The notes beneath the pieces were generated by a model, which saw nothing but the letters and a program-made list of their open reading frames with translations, was not told the origin of the DNA and ran no database searches. This document shows, piece after piece, positions 1 to 10,000 of a stretch of 64,000 nucleotides of DNA. The DNA comes from Streptomyces hayashii (lineage in GTDB: Bacteria; Actinomycetota; Actinomycetes; Streptomycetales; Streptomycetaceae): the NCBI RefSeq assembly GCF_024539815.1, contig NZ_JAHHIU010000082.1, forward strand, positions 1-64,000, in the 5' to 3' direction. Numbering within the stretch: position 1 is the stretch's first letter; every line of letters begins with the position of its first letter. The position numbers and the translations under genes were made by a program.

Positions 1-80
1 CGGGTGCGGGTGCGGGCGCGGGTGGGAGGGCACGGCAGCGGCCGGGCAGGCGGCGGTCCGGCGCGGCGGACGGGGCGACG

Positions 81-686
81 TCAGGCGGGGACGCCGAGCG
101 GGGGGTGCTCCAGCACACGGGGCTTGTACTCGACCAACTGGATCCGGCCGTCGAACGTGCGGTGCTCGATCATCTCCAGGGCAACGTCCGGATAGCCGTC
201 GTAGATGCGTTCCTGGCCCGTGGCACCGGTGATCACCGGGAACATGACGACGCGGAAGCGGTCGACGAGTCCGGCTCGTAGCAGGGACCGGCAGAGGCTG
301 AGGCTGCCGATCGTGCTGAGGAGCCCCGAGCCGCTCGCCTTCATGGCGCGGACCGCCTCGACGGCGTCGTCGCGGACGAGCGTGGAGTTGGCCCACGTCA
401 GCGGCTCCTGGAGGGAGGAGGAGAACACCATCTTGGACGCTTGCGTGAGCTCGTCGACGGACGCCTCCTCTTCGGGCCTGAGCTCGTCTTGGTCCTTGGG
501 GACCTCGCCTGCGGCGAAGCCCGACATCAGACGGTAGGTGTTCGCACCCATCAGGTAGGTGACCCGAGGCTGCTCGCCGAGCCAGGCGAGGTACTCCGGG
601 CCCTCCAGGCCCCAGAACCCGGGCCATCCCTCTCCTGACGCGTAGCCGTCGAGGGAGGTGATGAAGTCGACGAGAAGCTCCGACAT
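81..686 (-). CDS. Dihydrofolate reductase-like (RibD C-terminal domain) protein
   Basis: A 201-residue protein that is a single RibD_C/DHFR-like domain. The N-terminus shows the family hallmark of a strand followed by SLDGYASG, and the middle has the G-S-L-S-L cofactor-loop region followed by a strand pair ending in VVMFPVITG. Such proteins are predicted NADPH-dependent reductases; the substrate is unknown. The ATG is preceded by AGGAAAGGACA. It is divergent from the PadR operon across a 376-base gap. A second, only distantly similar member lies at 15368-15952. The fold is confident; the reaction is not. Confidence 0.85.
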   Translation of the reverse strand: MSELLVDFITSLDGYASGEGWPGFWGLEGPEYLAWLGEQPRVTYLMGANTYRLMSGFAAGEVPKDQDELRPEEEASVDELTQASKMVFSSSLQEPLTWANSTLVRDDAVEAVRAMKASGSGLLSTIGSLSLCRSLLRAGLVDRFRVVMFPVITGATGQERIYDGYPDVALEMIEHRTFDGRIQLVEYKPRVLEHPPLGVPA

Positions 687-1062
687 GGCAGTGTCCTTTC
701 CTGGAGTGTCACGAGCTTGGACGGGCCGTGGGCCGCAAACTCATCGGACGCGCCGTGGAGCACGAGGAAACTCGTCACGCCGCGTCCGATCAGGTCGGCG
801 GACCGGCACCGCCTCGGAAGGCCGGGAGCCCCGCGTGGCAAGCCATTGGCGTGGCTGCTCGTCCTGCGACGCCGGCGGCGCCGGCTGAGCACTCCGTGCC
901 GTGGCCCGCAGGGGTGGGGAGCCGTCGTCGAGGACACGGCGGACGATGAACACGACGTCCGGCCCGCGGCTGTTTCCCACCGGCACTTCTCCACTACTCG
1001 GTGATACTCTATAGTGGTACTCGGTAGCACGCAGTACCGAGAGAACGGAGGCGGGGCATGCG
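687..1062. other. Divergent intergenic region with PadR promoter
   Basis: The gap between the DHFR-like gene and padR. The right third carries the promoter and inverted repeats described separately. The left part has no supported gene. On the minus strand, about 690-775, a short reading (VTSFLVLHGASDEF) resembles the start of an alpha/beta hydrolase, but it is too short to call. Confidence 0.5.
995..1041 (+). promoter_or_regulatory. Probable PadR operator and promoter
   Basis: The inverted repeat CTCGGTA-N8-TACCGAG lies at 1020-1041. TACTCGGT also occurs as a direct repeat at 995-1002 and 1018-1025. A good -10 hexamer, TATAGT, sits between them at 1010-1015, so a protein bound here would block the promoter. 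PadR proteins usually bind their own promoters, so autoregulation is the likely role. The assignment to this PadR is inferred from position. Confidence 0.65.
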
Positions 1063-1389
1063 ATGGACGACCTGACGGAGATGCTGAAGGGCACGCTCGA
1101 AGGGTGCGTGCTGCAGATCATCGGCAGCGAGGAAACCTACGGGTACGCCATCACCCGTCGGCTGAACGAGCTCGGCTTCGCGGACGTCGTCGAGGGCACC
1201 GTGTACACCATCCTGCTGCGGCTGGAGCGGAACGGACTCGTCCAGGTGGCGAAGCGACCGTCCGAGGCCGGTCCGCCGCGCAAGTTCTTCACGCTCAACG
1301 ACGCCGGACGCGAGGAACTCGCGAAGTTCTGGGCGAAGTGGCAGTTCGTCTCATCACGCATCGACAAGCTCAAGGAGGGCGGGAAATGA
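1063..1389 (+). CDS. PadR family transcriptional regulator
   Basis: A 108-residue winged-helix protein. It has the PadR pattern: an N-terminal helix-turn-helix (residues about 10-60, with GYAITRRL and GTVYTILLRLE) and a wing with GPPRKFFTLNDAG. The short C-terminal helix makes it a small subfamily-2 PadR, which normally represses nearby transporter genes until a ligand is sensed. The stop overlaps the next start (ATGA at 1386-1389), so it is translationally coupled to the DUF1048 genes. PadR plus DUF1048 is a recurrent actinobacterial and Bacillus pairing. Confidence 0.9.
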   Translation: MDDLTEMLKGTLEGCVLQIIGSEETYGYAITRRLNELGFADVVEGTVYTILLRLERNGLVQVAKRPSEAGPPRKFFTLNDAGREELAKFWAKWQFVSSRIDKLKEGGK

Positions 1390-1742
1390 GCTTCTGGGAG
1401 ACCGTCACCGGCAGCGATCTCAGCCGGGAATGCAAGGCGTTCGAAGCCCGGGCCCGGGCCCTGCCCGAGGACTACCGGGCCGCGTGGGAGCAGATCAAGG
1501 CTCACCTCTTTCCCCACGGGGACTTCACCGGCCGCAACCTCATGCCGATCCTCGATGGCGCCCTGGGGCTGCTCGAAGAGACCGCAGCGGACGGGGTGAG
1601 CGTCCGCGACGCGCTCGGCGACGACATCCGAGGCTTCTGCACGGCGCTGGTCGGCGGCGAAGGGGCACGAACCCATCGCGACCGGTGGCGCGAGCAGTTG
1701 AACAACAACGTCGCAAGGAAACTGAAGCGGCTGGAGGGCTGA
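1386..1742 (+). CDS. DUF1048 domain-containing protein (first copy)
   Basis: A 118-residue, mostly helical protein with no signal peptide or membrane segment. The start is the ATG that overlaps the padR stop by four bases. It contains the DUF1048 pattern ALPEDYRAAWEQIKAHLF followed by a helix pair ending near GDDIRGFCTALV. Molecular function is unknown; the family is repeatedly encoded next to PadR regulators and exporters, suggesting an accessory sensing or co-regulatory role. It is related to the next gene, so the two probably arose by tandem duplication. Confidence 0.85.
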   Translation: MSFWETVTGSDLSRECKAFEARARALPEDYRAAWEQIKAHLFPHGDFTGRNLMPILDGALGLLEETAADGVSVRDALGDDIRGFCTALVGGEGARTHRDRWREQLNNNVARKLKRLEG

Positions 1743-1743
1743 C

Positions 1744-2070
1744 GTGAGCATCCAGGACATCATCGAGGGCAAGAAGCAGTGGCGGGCGCACACGGCCCGG
1801 GTCAAGGCGCTCCCGCCGGACTACCGGATCGTCTACAAGGAGATGCAGCGGTACCTGTTCAAGGTCGGACCGACCGACCTGTCCGACGGGCCTCTGCTCT
1901 CCGGGATCGTCGACTTCTTCGAGGAGGGCGCGGCCGGAGGCAAGGGCGTCCTCGAACTCATCGGCCCGGACGTCGCCGCGTTCTGCGACGACCTCATCAA
2001 GGACTCACGCACCTACGCGGAGGTCTATCAGGGCTCCGTCAACGGCGGTCCCGGCACGGCCGAGAAGTAG
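1744..2070 (+). CDS. DUF1048 domain-containing protein (second copy)
   Basis: A 108-residue helical protein beginning at a GTG one base after the previous stop, hence the same operon. It aligns by eye with its neighbour: ALPPDYRIVYKEMQRYLF matches ALPEDYRAAWEQIKAHLF, and both have a G-P/D-D-V/I-A/R-A/G-F-C motif near the C-terminus. Function is unknown. The pair may form a heterodimer, but that is only a suggestion from the tandem arrangement. Confidence 0.85.
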   Translation: MSIQDIIEGKKQWRAHTARVKALPPDYRIVYKEMQRYLFKVGPTDLSDGPLLSGIVDFFEEGAAGGKGVLELIGPDVAAFCDDLIKDSRTYAEVYQGSVNGGPGTAEK

Positions 2071-2233
2071 CACCGCCGTCGGGTCATGCCTTTTTCGTGA
2101 TCGCGTTCGGTCAACACATGTGCGCTTGTCCGGGCGTTCACGTGCGGCTCTGGTGTTCGATGAGTCCCGGCATGGCCTACGGTGCGGATCCAGGGCCGCG
2201 CCGATCGAGCCGGAGCGTGGCAGGGGAGGACAG

Positions 2234-2965
2234 ATGCGCGAGCAACCGAGCGGACACGGCACGGCGGCGGACGTCGGGGAACGGACCGGGGACATGGTGG
2301 TGGTCGAGGACCTGCGCCGCACCTACGGCAGCGGCGACACCGCCGTACACGCCCTGCGCGGTGTGTCCTTCAGCGTCCCGCGCGGCGAACTCGTGGCGCT
2401 CAGAGGGCGTTCCGGCTCGGGCAAGACCACCGTGCTCAACCTGATCGGCGGCCTGGACGCTCCGGACGGCGGACGGATCACGGTGGACGGCACCGACCTG
2501 GCCGGTCTCGGTGAAGACGGTCTGCTGGCGTTGCGCCGCGACCGCATCGGGTTCGTCTTTCAGTCCTTCGGTCTCATCCCTGTGCTGACCGCTGCCGAGA
2601 ACATCGGGGTTCCGTTGCGCCTGCGGAAGGTCCCGGTCCGCGAACGCGAGTCCCGCGTCGGCCTGTTGCTCTCCCTCGTCGGCCTCTCCGACCATGCCGA
2701 CCAGCGTCCCGGCGAGCTTTCCGGCGGCCAGCAGCAGCGGGTGGCGGTGGCCCGGGCGCTCGCCAACGACCCGGCCCTGATCATCGCCGACGAACCCACC
2801 GGCCAGCTCGACGCCGACACCGGCCTCACGGTGATGAACCTGCTGCGCGCCGTCGTCCGCAGCGAATCCGTCACCGCCCTCGTCGCCACGCATGACACGC
2901 AGCTCCTCGCGCTGGCGGACCGCGTGCTCGAACTCCGCGACGGCCGCATCGTCGGTAACGCCTGA
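2234..2965 (+). CDS. ABC transporter ATP-binding protein (MacB/LolD type)
   Basis: A 243-residue ATPase subunit. It has Walker A GRSGSGKTT (58-66), Q-loop Gln110, signature LSGGQ (162-166), Walker B ALIIADEP (181-188) and the switch His220. The layout is that of ATPases partnering FtsX/MacB permeases. The start is the ATG after GGGGAGGA at 2223-2230; upstream in-frame codons lack a ribosome site. It lies about 160 bases after the PadR/DUF1048 operon and 110 before a second ATPase. The likely partners are the large permeases at 4125-10369. Confidence 0.9.
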   Translation: MREQPSGHGTAADVGERTGDMVVVEDLRRTYGSGDTAVHALRGVSFSVPRGELVALRGRSGSGKTTVLNLIGGLDAPDGGRITVDGTDLAGLGEDGLLALRRDRIGFVFQSFGLIPVLTAAENIGVPLRLRKVPVRERESRVGLLLSLVGLSDHADQRPGELSGGQQQRVAVARALANDPALIIADEPTGQLDADTGLTVMNLLRAVVRSESVTALVATHDTQLLALADRVLELRDGRIVGNA

Positions 2966-3077
2966 CGACTTGCCCCCGAACGAACGGATCCGGCCCCTCG
3001 TACGGACTTCCGCATTACCCTGACGACTACCTCACAGCGTTGTCCGCAGACCAGACCACACCTTCTCGGGGGACCGT

Positions 3078-4079
3078 GTGCCAGTTCACGAACAGCCCAC
3101 CCCGGCACCGGACTTGGAGGAGCTGCGTCGGCGGGCCGCGGCGGCCGCCCCGCAGCGCGAGACGGGGCTGGTCGTGTGCGAGAACCTGGTGCGGATCTAC
3201 CAGAGCGAGGGCGTCGAGGTTCAGGCCCTGCAAGGCCTCGATCTGACGGTGGCCGAGGGCGAGATGATCGCCGTGGTCGGCGCCTCCGGTTCGGGCAAGT
3301 CGACCCTGCTGGGCATACTCTCCGGCCAGGACGTGCCCACCGCGGGCGGCGCGCAGGTCGCGGGGCACGATCTGCTGGCGATGAAGCGCCGCGAGCGGCT
3401 CGGCTACCGGCGCCGCACGGTGGGCTTCGTCTGGCAGCAGACCTCCCGCAATCTCCTGCCGTACCTCTCGGCGGCCGAGAACGTGATGCTTCCGATGACG
3501 TACGCCGGGATCAGGCGCTCCCGGCGCCGGGCCCGGGCGGAGGAACTGCTCGACCTGCTGTCCGTCGGCCACTGCCGGGACCGCACCCCCGACACGCTCT
3601 CGGGCGGCGAGCAGCAGCGGGTCGCCATCGCCGTCGCCAACGCCAACGAGCCGCGGGTGCTGTTCGCCGACGAACCCACCGGTGAACTCGACACCGCCAC
3701 CAGCGACGAGGTCTTCGCCGCGCTGCGCCGGGCCAACGAGGAGCTGGGCGTCACCGTGGTCGTGGTCACCCATGACGCGCTGGTGTCCGAGCAGGTGCAG
3801 CGCACCGTGCGCATCCGGGACGGGCGCACATCGACCGAGGTGCTGCGGCGGGTCGCCACCGGTGAGGACGGCGTCGAGGTGCGCACCGCGGAGGAGTACG
3901 CGGTGCTGGACGGCAGTGGCCGGTTGCAGTTGCCGGGCGAGTTCACCGAGCGTCTGCACCTGCGCAAGCGGGTGCGGCTCGTGCTGGAGAGCGACCACGT
4001 GGGTGTGTGGCCCGACGAGGCCGCGCGGCGTGCGCGGGCAGAGGCGCAGAACGCGGCGGACGGCGCCCGCGAAGGCTGA
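3078..4079 (+). CDS. ABC transporter ATP-binding protein with AbrB-like C-terminal tail
   Basis: A 333-residue MacB-type ATPase starting at GTG. It has Walker A GASGSGKST (68-76), signature LSGGEQQ (174-180), Walker B VLFADEP (194-200) and His232. About 60 residues past the usual end of the ATPase are unusual: residues about 273-313 read as a short beta-rich unit (YAVLDGSGRLQLPGEFTERL, then VRLVLESDHVGVWPD) that resembles a SpoVT/AbrB swapped-hairpin fold. The tail is inferred by pattern only. It converges with the large permease at 4125. Confidence 0.88.
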   Translation: MPVHEQPTPAPDLEELRRRAAAAAPQRETGLVVCENLVRIYQSEGVEVQALQGLDLTVAEGEMIAVVGASGSGKSTLLGILSGQDVPTAGGAQVAGHDLLAMKRRERLGYRRRTVGFVWQQTSRNLLPYLSAAENVMLPMTYAGIRRSRRRARAEELLDLLSVGHCRDRTPDTLSGGEQQRVAIAVANANEPRVLFADEPTGELDTATSDEVFAALRRANEELGVTVVVVTHDALVSEQVQRTVRIRDGRTSTEVLRRVATGEDGVEVRTAEEYAVLDGSGRLQLPGEFTERLHLRKRVRLVLESDHVGVWPDEAARRARAEAQNAADGAREG

Positions 4080-4080
4080 G

Positions 4081-4114
4081 CGCGCCGAGGGCGGACGGCA
4101 GGGCGGGCGGCGCG
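4081..4114. terminator. Possible hairpin between convergent ABC genes
   Basis: CGCGCCG at 4081-4087 can pair with CGGCGCG at 4108-4114 across a 20-base loop, in the 45-base gap between convergent genes. There is no U-tract; the call rests on position and is weak. Confidence 0.3.
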
Positions 4115-4124
4115 CCGCGGGGCT

Positions 4125-6959
4125 TCACGCGAGGCGCAGTACGGCTCCCAGTCCGCGGCGGCGGGCGAGGACGGCTTCGGTGACCGCGGCGGCGAGGATC
4201 AGCGCGGTCACGCCGGCGACGAGGGCGACGGTCAGTGAGTTGTCGGTGTGCAGTGCCGGCTGGGTGGGTCCGCCGGTGAACTGCCGCAGGTCCAACGTCT
4301 GCGCCATCAGCCGCGGTTCCAGCAGTCCCAGCAGGGTGCCGCCCGCCGCCGAGGCGAGTGCCAGTGGCAGCAGTTGCAGGAAGTGCAGGGCCCCGGCTTC
4401 TCTGCCGCCGAGTCCGAGGGTGCGCAGGAAGGAGGTCGTACGGCTGCGCTCGTGGGAGGTGAGAGTCAGTTCCAGGACGAGCGCGAGCAGGCCCGCCAGG
4501 GCGGCCAGGATCGAGCTGGTGGTGTAGATCGTGCCGAGTCCCCGCGTCAGGCCGTCGGTGCGCAGAGCGCTCAGCGTCTCGGAACGGACGCGGATGCGGG
4601 CCATCGGCCCCAACGCCTTGGCCGCCGCCGAGCGCAGTGCGACGGGTTCCGCGGCGGCGGGAGTGTCGCCCTTGAGGAGCAGGACGGTGCTTCCGGAGGA
4701 CTGTGGGGGCATCGAGCGGGCGGCTCTGGCCGTGGTGATCAGCAGGGGTGTCCCGGCCGTGATCTGCGCCGTGACGGGTCCCAGGAGCGGGTCGTGCAGT
4801 TCGGCGGCGGTGAGCGTGCCGGCCGGCGTGAAGACCACGTCCTTCGGGCGCTGTCCGTCGGGCACGACCGTGCCGGTGAAGCCGCCGGTCCGTTCTCTGG
4901 CCCGCAGGTCGGGCGACAGGAGGGAGGGCAGCGGGGCGTTCGCGTCGGCTCGGGCCTCCGTGGCCGTGCCCAGCCGGGCCAGCAGGGTGGCGGCCAGCGG
5001 TGACTTCGGGGCGACGGCGGCGAGTTGCTCCGGGTCCACGGCGACCACGGCGACCGGCGAGATCACCGCGCCGTCGGCCTGTCCTGCCAAACCGAGGGTG
5101 TACAGATGCTGGAGGGCGGTCCGCGTTGCGGTGGTGCGGGTGTCCGGTACGGGCGTGACGGTCCCGGCCACGGTCGCGCTCGCGTCGGCGCCGGTGGTCC
5201 AGGCCGCGCCCGTGACCAGACCGTCGTCGACCGTACGGTGCACGAGTCCGCCGAACACGGCCGTTCCCAGGGTCAGGACCAGGACGAAGAGGGCCAGGCC
5301 GGTCGCCGGGGCGTCGTGGGCGGCCCGGGCCGCCCCGATGAAGCCCACCGTTCCCCGGCTGCGCCGGGCCTGCCGCAGCACCAGGCGCAGCATGAACGGG
5401 TAGCACCGCAGCAGGACGAGTACGACGGTCAGCGCCACCAGCGCCGGCACGGCGCCGAGGATGCCGTCGGGGCCCTGAGAGCGCAGCGCCACCACGCCCG
5501 CCGCCGTCGCGATCAGTACCGTCAGCTCCAGGACCGCGCGGCGGCCGACGGCGAGCTTTCGGCGCGAGCTCCGCAGTCGGCCGGGTCTGCGTGGTTCGCG
5601 GACCGCGAGCCAGGCCATCAGCGGCACCGTCAGCGCCACGGCCGAGGCGGCGAGGGCTGCGGTCATCGGCTGTGGCGATCCGGACGTGCCGGTGGGTGCG
5701 AGGGCCTGCCCGGCAGCCCAGCCGAGCAGTGCGGAGACGGCCACCACCGGCCAGGCGACGGCGCAGCGCAGCAGCACCAGCCGCCCGGTGGACGCGCCCC
5801 GCGCGCGCTGCAGCCGCAGATGCGCCTGCCTCCGGCGCAGCAGCAGTCGTACCGCGACGGTGACGGTCGCCAGGGCGACCGCGGCCAGCGCGTCGACGGC
5901 GAACGTCGCCAGCTGTCCGGCCTGTCGGTCCTGGGCGGTGAAGGCGGCGAGGAGCGGTGTCAGCGAGTCGATCAGCAGCAGGGGGCCGGTGGCCTGGCCG
6001 CCGACATGGCAGCCGAGGTCGCCGGTGATCGGGTCGGCTCCCTGGCACAGGGCCTCGCTCAGGTCCGCGCTGTAGGTGGACAGCGGGCCGGTCAGTGCGC
6101 GGGCCCGGTCGAGCGCCGCCCCGGACAGGTCGGCGCGCAGCTGCCAGGTCATCCGGGGGCCGCCGACGCCGGCGCCTGCCAGCAGGTCGGCCGCGTCGAG
6201 GCCGACGAGACCACGGACGGCGAGCACGGTGCCGGCGGAGTGCTCGGCCGGATAGCGCGACGGCTGGTCCAGGGTCTCGCGGCCCGACCAGAAGTCGTCG
6301 CTCGCCGCCGTGGTGCGGTAGACGCCGCTCACGAGCAGCTCCGCGTGGGGCGGTGCGTTCTGCACGCCGAGCGTCTTGGCGAACTCCAGGGTCAGCCGGC
6401 TGCCGGCCCGGACACCGAGCGCCTGCGCGGTGGTCTGCGACAACCCGATCTGGGGCGCCGTGCCCAACGGCGTGCGGTCGGCCGGCGGGCGTCCGCTGAC
6501 GTAGTGCAGGTGAGCCCGCGCGGACGGCAGATAGCTGAGCGCCAGCTGGGTGCTGCTGTTCGCCGGGCCCGGGGGCCGCGGCGAGATCAGGGACGCCTGT
6601 TCGTAGTCGTAGCTGCCGCCGGTGACGGTCACGTGTCGGGCGGCGGGGCCGGCGAGCTGCTCGGTGAGGGCGGGGCCGGCGCGGAGCATCCCGGCCGCGT
6701 CCACCGCGGGCGGGATGGTGTCGAAGACCTGGGGTGTGGTGCTCAGGCTGATGAGAGGCGCCTGTGTCTGCGAGGCGTCGACGCGCTGCCGCAGCGCCCG
6801 GTCCTCCTGGCCGCCCGCGAAGGCCGGGGCCCACGCGCAGAGCGCCGTGAGCACGAGGACGACGGCCGCCAGACAGGCCAGCAGCGGCAGATCGCCGCGG
6901 GTCTCCTTGCGTATCAGGCGCCGCGTCACCGCCGCTCCCGCGCCCACGGGTCGCGTCAC
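4125..6959 (-). CDS. Large FtsX-like ABC transporter permease
   Basis: A 944-residue membrane protein. The GTG at 6959 is chosen because AAGGA precedes it by six bases; an open reading frame extends upstream but overlaps the neighbouring gene. Topology reads as one membrane helix at about 24-48, a long extracytoplasmic domain (50-330), a cluster of helices (330-560), a second extracytoplasmic domain and a three-helix C-terminal FtsX block with a terminal RRRGLGAVLRLA. This is the duplicated FtsX architecture of actinobacterial export permeases. Substrate is unknown. It follows the other large permease by 59 bases. Confidence 0.87.
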   Translation of the reverse strand: MTRPVGAGAAVTRRLIRKETRGDLPLLACLAAVVLVLTALCAWAPAFAGGQEDRALRQRVDASQTQAPLISLSTTPQVFDTIPPAVDAAGMLRAGPALTEQLAGPAARHVTVTGGSYDYEQASLISPRPPGPANSSTQLALSYLPSARAHLHYVSGRPPADRTPLGTAPQIGLSQTTAQALGVRAGSRLTLEFAKTLGVQNAPPHAELLVSGVYRTTAASDDFWSGRETLDQPSRYPAEHSAGTVLAVRGLVGLDAADLLAGAGVGGPRMTWQLRADLSGAALDRARALTGPLSTYSADLSEALCQGADPITGDLGCHVGGQATGPLLLIDSLTPLLAAFTAQDRQAGQLATFAVDALAAVALATVTVAVRLLLRRRQAHLRLQRARGASTGRLVLLRCAVAWPVVAVSALLGWAAGQALAPTGTSGSPQPMTAALAASAVALTVPLMAWLAVREPRRPGRLRSSRRKLAVGRRAVLELTVLIATAAGVVALRSQGPDGILGAVPALVALTVVLVLLRCYPFMLRLVLRQARRSRGTVGFIGAARAAHDAPATGLALFVLVLTLGTAVFGGLVHRTVDDGLVTGAAWTTGADASATVAGTVTPVPDTRTTATRTALQHLYTLGLAGQADGAVISPVAVVAVDPEQLAAVAPKSPLAATLLARLGTATEARADANAPLPSLLSPDLRARERTGGFTGTVVPDGQRPKDVVFTPAGTLTAAELHDPLLGPVTAQITAGTPLLITTARAARSMPPQSSGSTVLLLKGDTPAAAEPVALRSAAAKALGPMARIRVRSETLSALRTDGLTRGLGTIYTTSSILAALAGLLALVLELTLTSHERSRTTSFLRTLGLGGREAGALHFLQLLPLALASAAGGTLLGLLEPRLMAQTLDLRQFTGGPTQPALHTDNSLTVALVAGVTALILAAAVTEAVLARRRGLGAVLRLA

Positions 6960-7018
6960 GCCCGGTCCTTTCCGCTCGTGTCCGGGGTCGTCCTCGTCCG
7001 TCGCGCCGGGCCGCGTGC

Positions 7019-10000
7019 TCACCGGTCCTCCCCCGCTCGCAGCACCCGTACCAGGTCCACCCGTGACAGCAGCCGGGCCAGCGCCAGCACGACCGCGCTG
7101 ATGACGACAGCGGTGGCCACCGTGAAGAGCGCCACGGTCGCCCAGGGGATGACCAGGGGCAGCGGCGGATAGGGGGTCCGGCCGCTGTCGTCCACGGTGA
7201 CCAGTGGCAGCACCGCCGACGCGAGGGCCATGCCCATCAGCGCCCCGGGGACCACCGCGAACAGGGCCGGCCCCAGTTGCTCGGCGCCCAGCAGTGCGGA
7301 CAGGTTTCCTGTGCGGACGCCGATCGCCCGCAGCAGGGCGAACTCCTTGCGGCGCTCCCGGGTGGAGACCACGGCGTGCACGGTGAAGGCGATGACCGCG
7401 AAACCGGGGGCCAGACAGCGGACCAGTTCCAGCGCCCGGCGCAGCCCGCTGCGGAACGGGTCTGCCTGCAGGGAAGCGGCGGTACGCGCTGTGGTGGCGA
7501 CACGGCCCAGCGCGGGCTGCGCCTCGGCGGCGGCGGCCGTGCGCGCGCTGTCGGTGCTGCTGAGCCACCAGAACGCCGGATCCACGTGGTCGGCGCCGGC
7601 CTGCGTCATCGCGGCGGCGAGTTGGCGCTGGTCGGCGATCAGATGCCCCTGTCCGCGGCCCAGTCCGGGCGGCGAGTCGACCCGGCCCACCACCTTCACC
7701 GTGATCCGGGCGCCTCCCAGATCCAGCGTCGTGGTGTCGCCCACGCTCAGTCGCGCGGCGCTCGGCGTCGAGGCGTCGGCACGCACCGGCAGCGGTGCGG
7801 GACGGCCGACCGGGCCCGCGACGAGGCGCACCCGGCCGGCGGCCCGGGTGACGTAGTCGCCGTCGGACAGGTCGCCGCCGAGGGCGTCATCGGCGGCCTG
7901 GGAGGGCTGGATACCGGTGCTGACGGTGGTCCGGAGCACCTCGGAGCCGCCGGGAGCGATGGAGCACACCCCGGGGGTGCCGGGTTCGTAGGCGCCGGTG
8001 GGTCTTCCCCCGCACGCGCCCGCGGTGGCATCGGAGGCGTGGTCCGTGCCGTCGGCCCAGGCCTGCCCGCGAGGCAGCCGGGTCTCCCAGGTGTCCGCGG
8101 TGCCGCGCGCGCCGACCCGGAGCAGTTCCAGGTCCAGTCGCGCGGGACGGGTGTCCGGCTGAGGGAGGAGGCCGACGGCGGTCACCGTCAGCGGGTACTG
8201 CCTCGGACGACCCCCGCTCGACGCCACCCCGAGGGGGACGACGACCGTGTGCCGGGCTCCGTCGGCGGCGGGCAGGTGGGTGGTCACCGTGCTGACGAGA
8301 CCGGAGGCGTCCTGCACGGTCAGCTCCAGGCCCGGCGCCGCCCGGTCGCCCTCACTGCTCAGCCGCTCGTCCAGGAGCAGCGCGGTCGGCCGCCCGGGCA
8401 GCCGTATCCCGTGGACGCCGGGTGACGGAGCGCGGGGAGCGGGTCCGCCGATCGTCCCGATCAGCTCCTCGGCGGCGCCGCCGGGCAGGTTCACCGTCGA
8501 CCGTGTCACCGGCGTCACGGCGCTCACGGCCGGCAGCGCGCGATAGGCGGCGGCCAGTACGGAGGAGGGGTAACTGCCGGCTGCGGACGGGGAGATCCGC
8601 ACGTCCGCGCCGACCGTGAACGCGGCCTCCTCGGAGGCCAGGGCGCCGAGGCAGGCCAGCGCGGTGGTCGCGAAGGCGCTCACCGACACGGCCAGGCACA
8701 TCAGCACCACCGGACCCGCGTTGCGCGCAGCCCGCCGGCCCAGCTGCCAGCCGGCCAGCGCGAGGACCACGCCCCGGCTACGGCGGCCGAACGCGTCCAG
8801 AGCAACGGAGGCCAGCGGCAGCAGGCGCAGCAGCAGAAGCGCTGCGGCGGCCGCCACCAGGGTCGGCACCAGGACCAGCACCGGGTCCGCGGACGCGCCG
8901 CCGGTCCCCAGACCGGCCAGCAGTGAGTGGTGCCGCCGCAGTTCCAGATAGCCCAGGACGGCGACGGCCGCCAGGGCCAGGTCGGCGCCCAGCCGCTGAG
9001 CGGCGGCGGCCCGTGCGCCCCGGGCCGACCGCGTCCGCGCCGACGGCAGTACGGGCAGCAGCACCGCCGCGGCGTGCACCAGCAGGGTCAGACCCACCGC
9101 CGCCCATGCGCCGGCGCCCCGGTCGCCGGGGTGCAGCAGTCCGGCCAGGAAGGGCGCGGCGGCAGCGGCCGGGACCCCGGTGAGCGCCCACTCCGCCGCG
9201 GCGCCCCGCAGCAACCGCAGGGTGCCGGCTCCTCTCGCCCGTTGGAGAGCCAGCTCGACCCGCCGGCGCACCGTCAGCTGACGGGCGGCCAGGACCAGAG
9301 TGGCGAGGGCAAGGGCCGCCAGCATCACACTCGGCAGGTACAGCGAGGACCGGGCCGCCACCATGGGCACCGTCAGGTCGTCGATCGCACCCGGCAGACC
9401 GGAGACCACGGTCAGGTCGTCCAGCGACGGCTGCCGTCCGCCGAACACCGACACCCGACTCTGGCTCCCGGAGAATGCGCGCAGCCGTTCGTGCAGCCCG
9501 CCGAGGCTGCCCGCGTCGATCCGGGAGAAGTCGGGCTGCACACTCCAGTGGGCCGTCAGATGCCCGTTCAGGACGGCGCTGCCGTTGAGGGCCGCCGCCG
9601 ACACCACGAGCAGGCTCTGGTCGGCGGTTTCGCCGGGGGCCAGGTCGCCGGCCATGGCCGGCCAGAATCCGACGGCGCCACGCGCCCGGAAGACGCCGGT
9701 GATCCGTACGGTCATGGCGCGCCCGAAGGCGTCCTCCACCTGCACTCCGGTGCCGGGTCCGACGCCCAGACGCCGGGCCAGCACGTCGGGCACGGCCGCG
9801 TCGACCGGTGCGGCGGATCCGGTGGCCACCCGGACTTCAGGGAGGGAGGCGAACGCGGCGGCCGGTGCGGCTGCCGTGCCGGCGGGCCACCGACCGGCGA
9901 CCAACTGCCCGAATTCCCCCGGGTTCTGGACGGCGACCGGGTGCAGCCCGCCGGTTCCGGGAACGCGCGGCGGGCCGGCCGCTTCGCCGATCCCTGTCAC

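Noticed and set aside
1..80. Left-edge GC-rich repeats (cgggtg, gcgggc) as a possible gene end
   Set aside because: Short, low-complexity and with no reading frame of convincing product; could only be resolved with upstream sequence.
690..775. Minus-strand VTSFLVLHGASDEF reading resembling an alpha/beta hydrolase start
   Set aside because: Only about 28 codons, with no catalytic residues and directly upstream of the DHFR-like gene; not enough to call a gene or pseudogene.
6960..7568. Upstream extension of the permease frame to 7568
   Set aside because: It overlaps the other permease gene in a different frame and is rich in Arg/Gly/Ala with no similarity; the GTG at 6959 has a good ribosome site.
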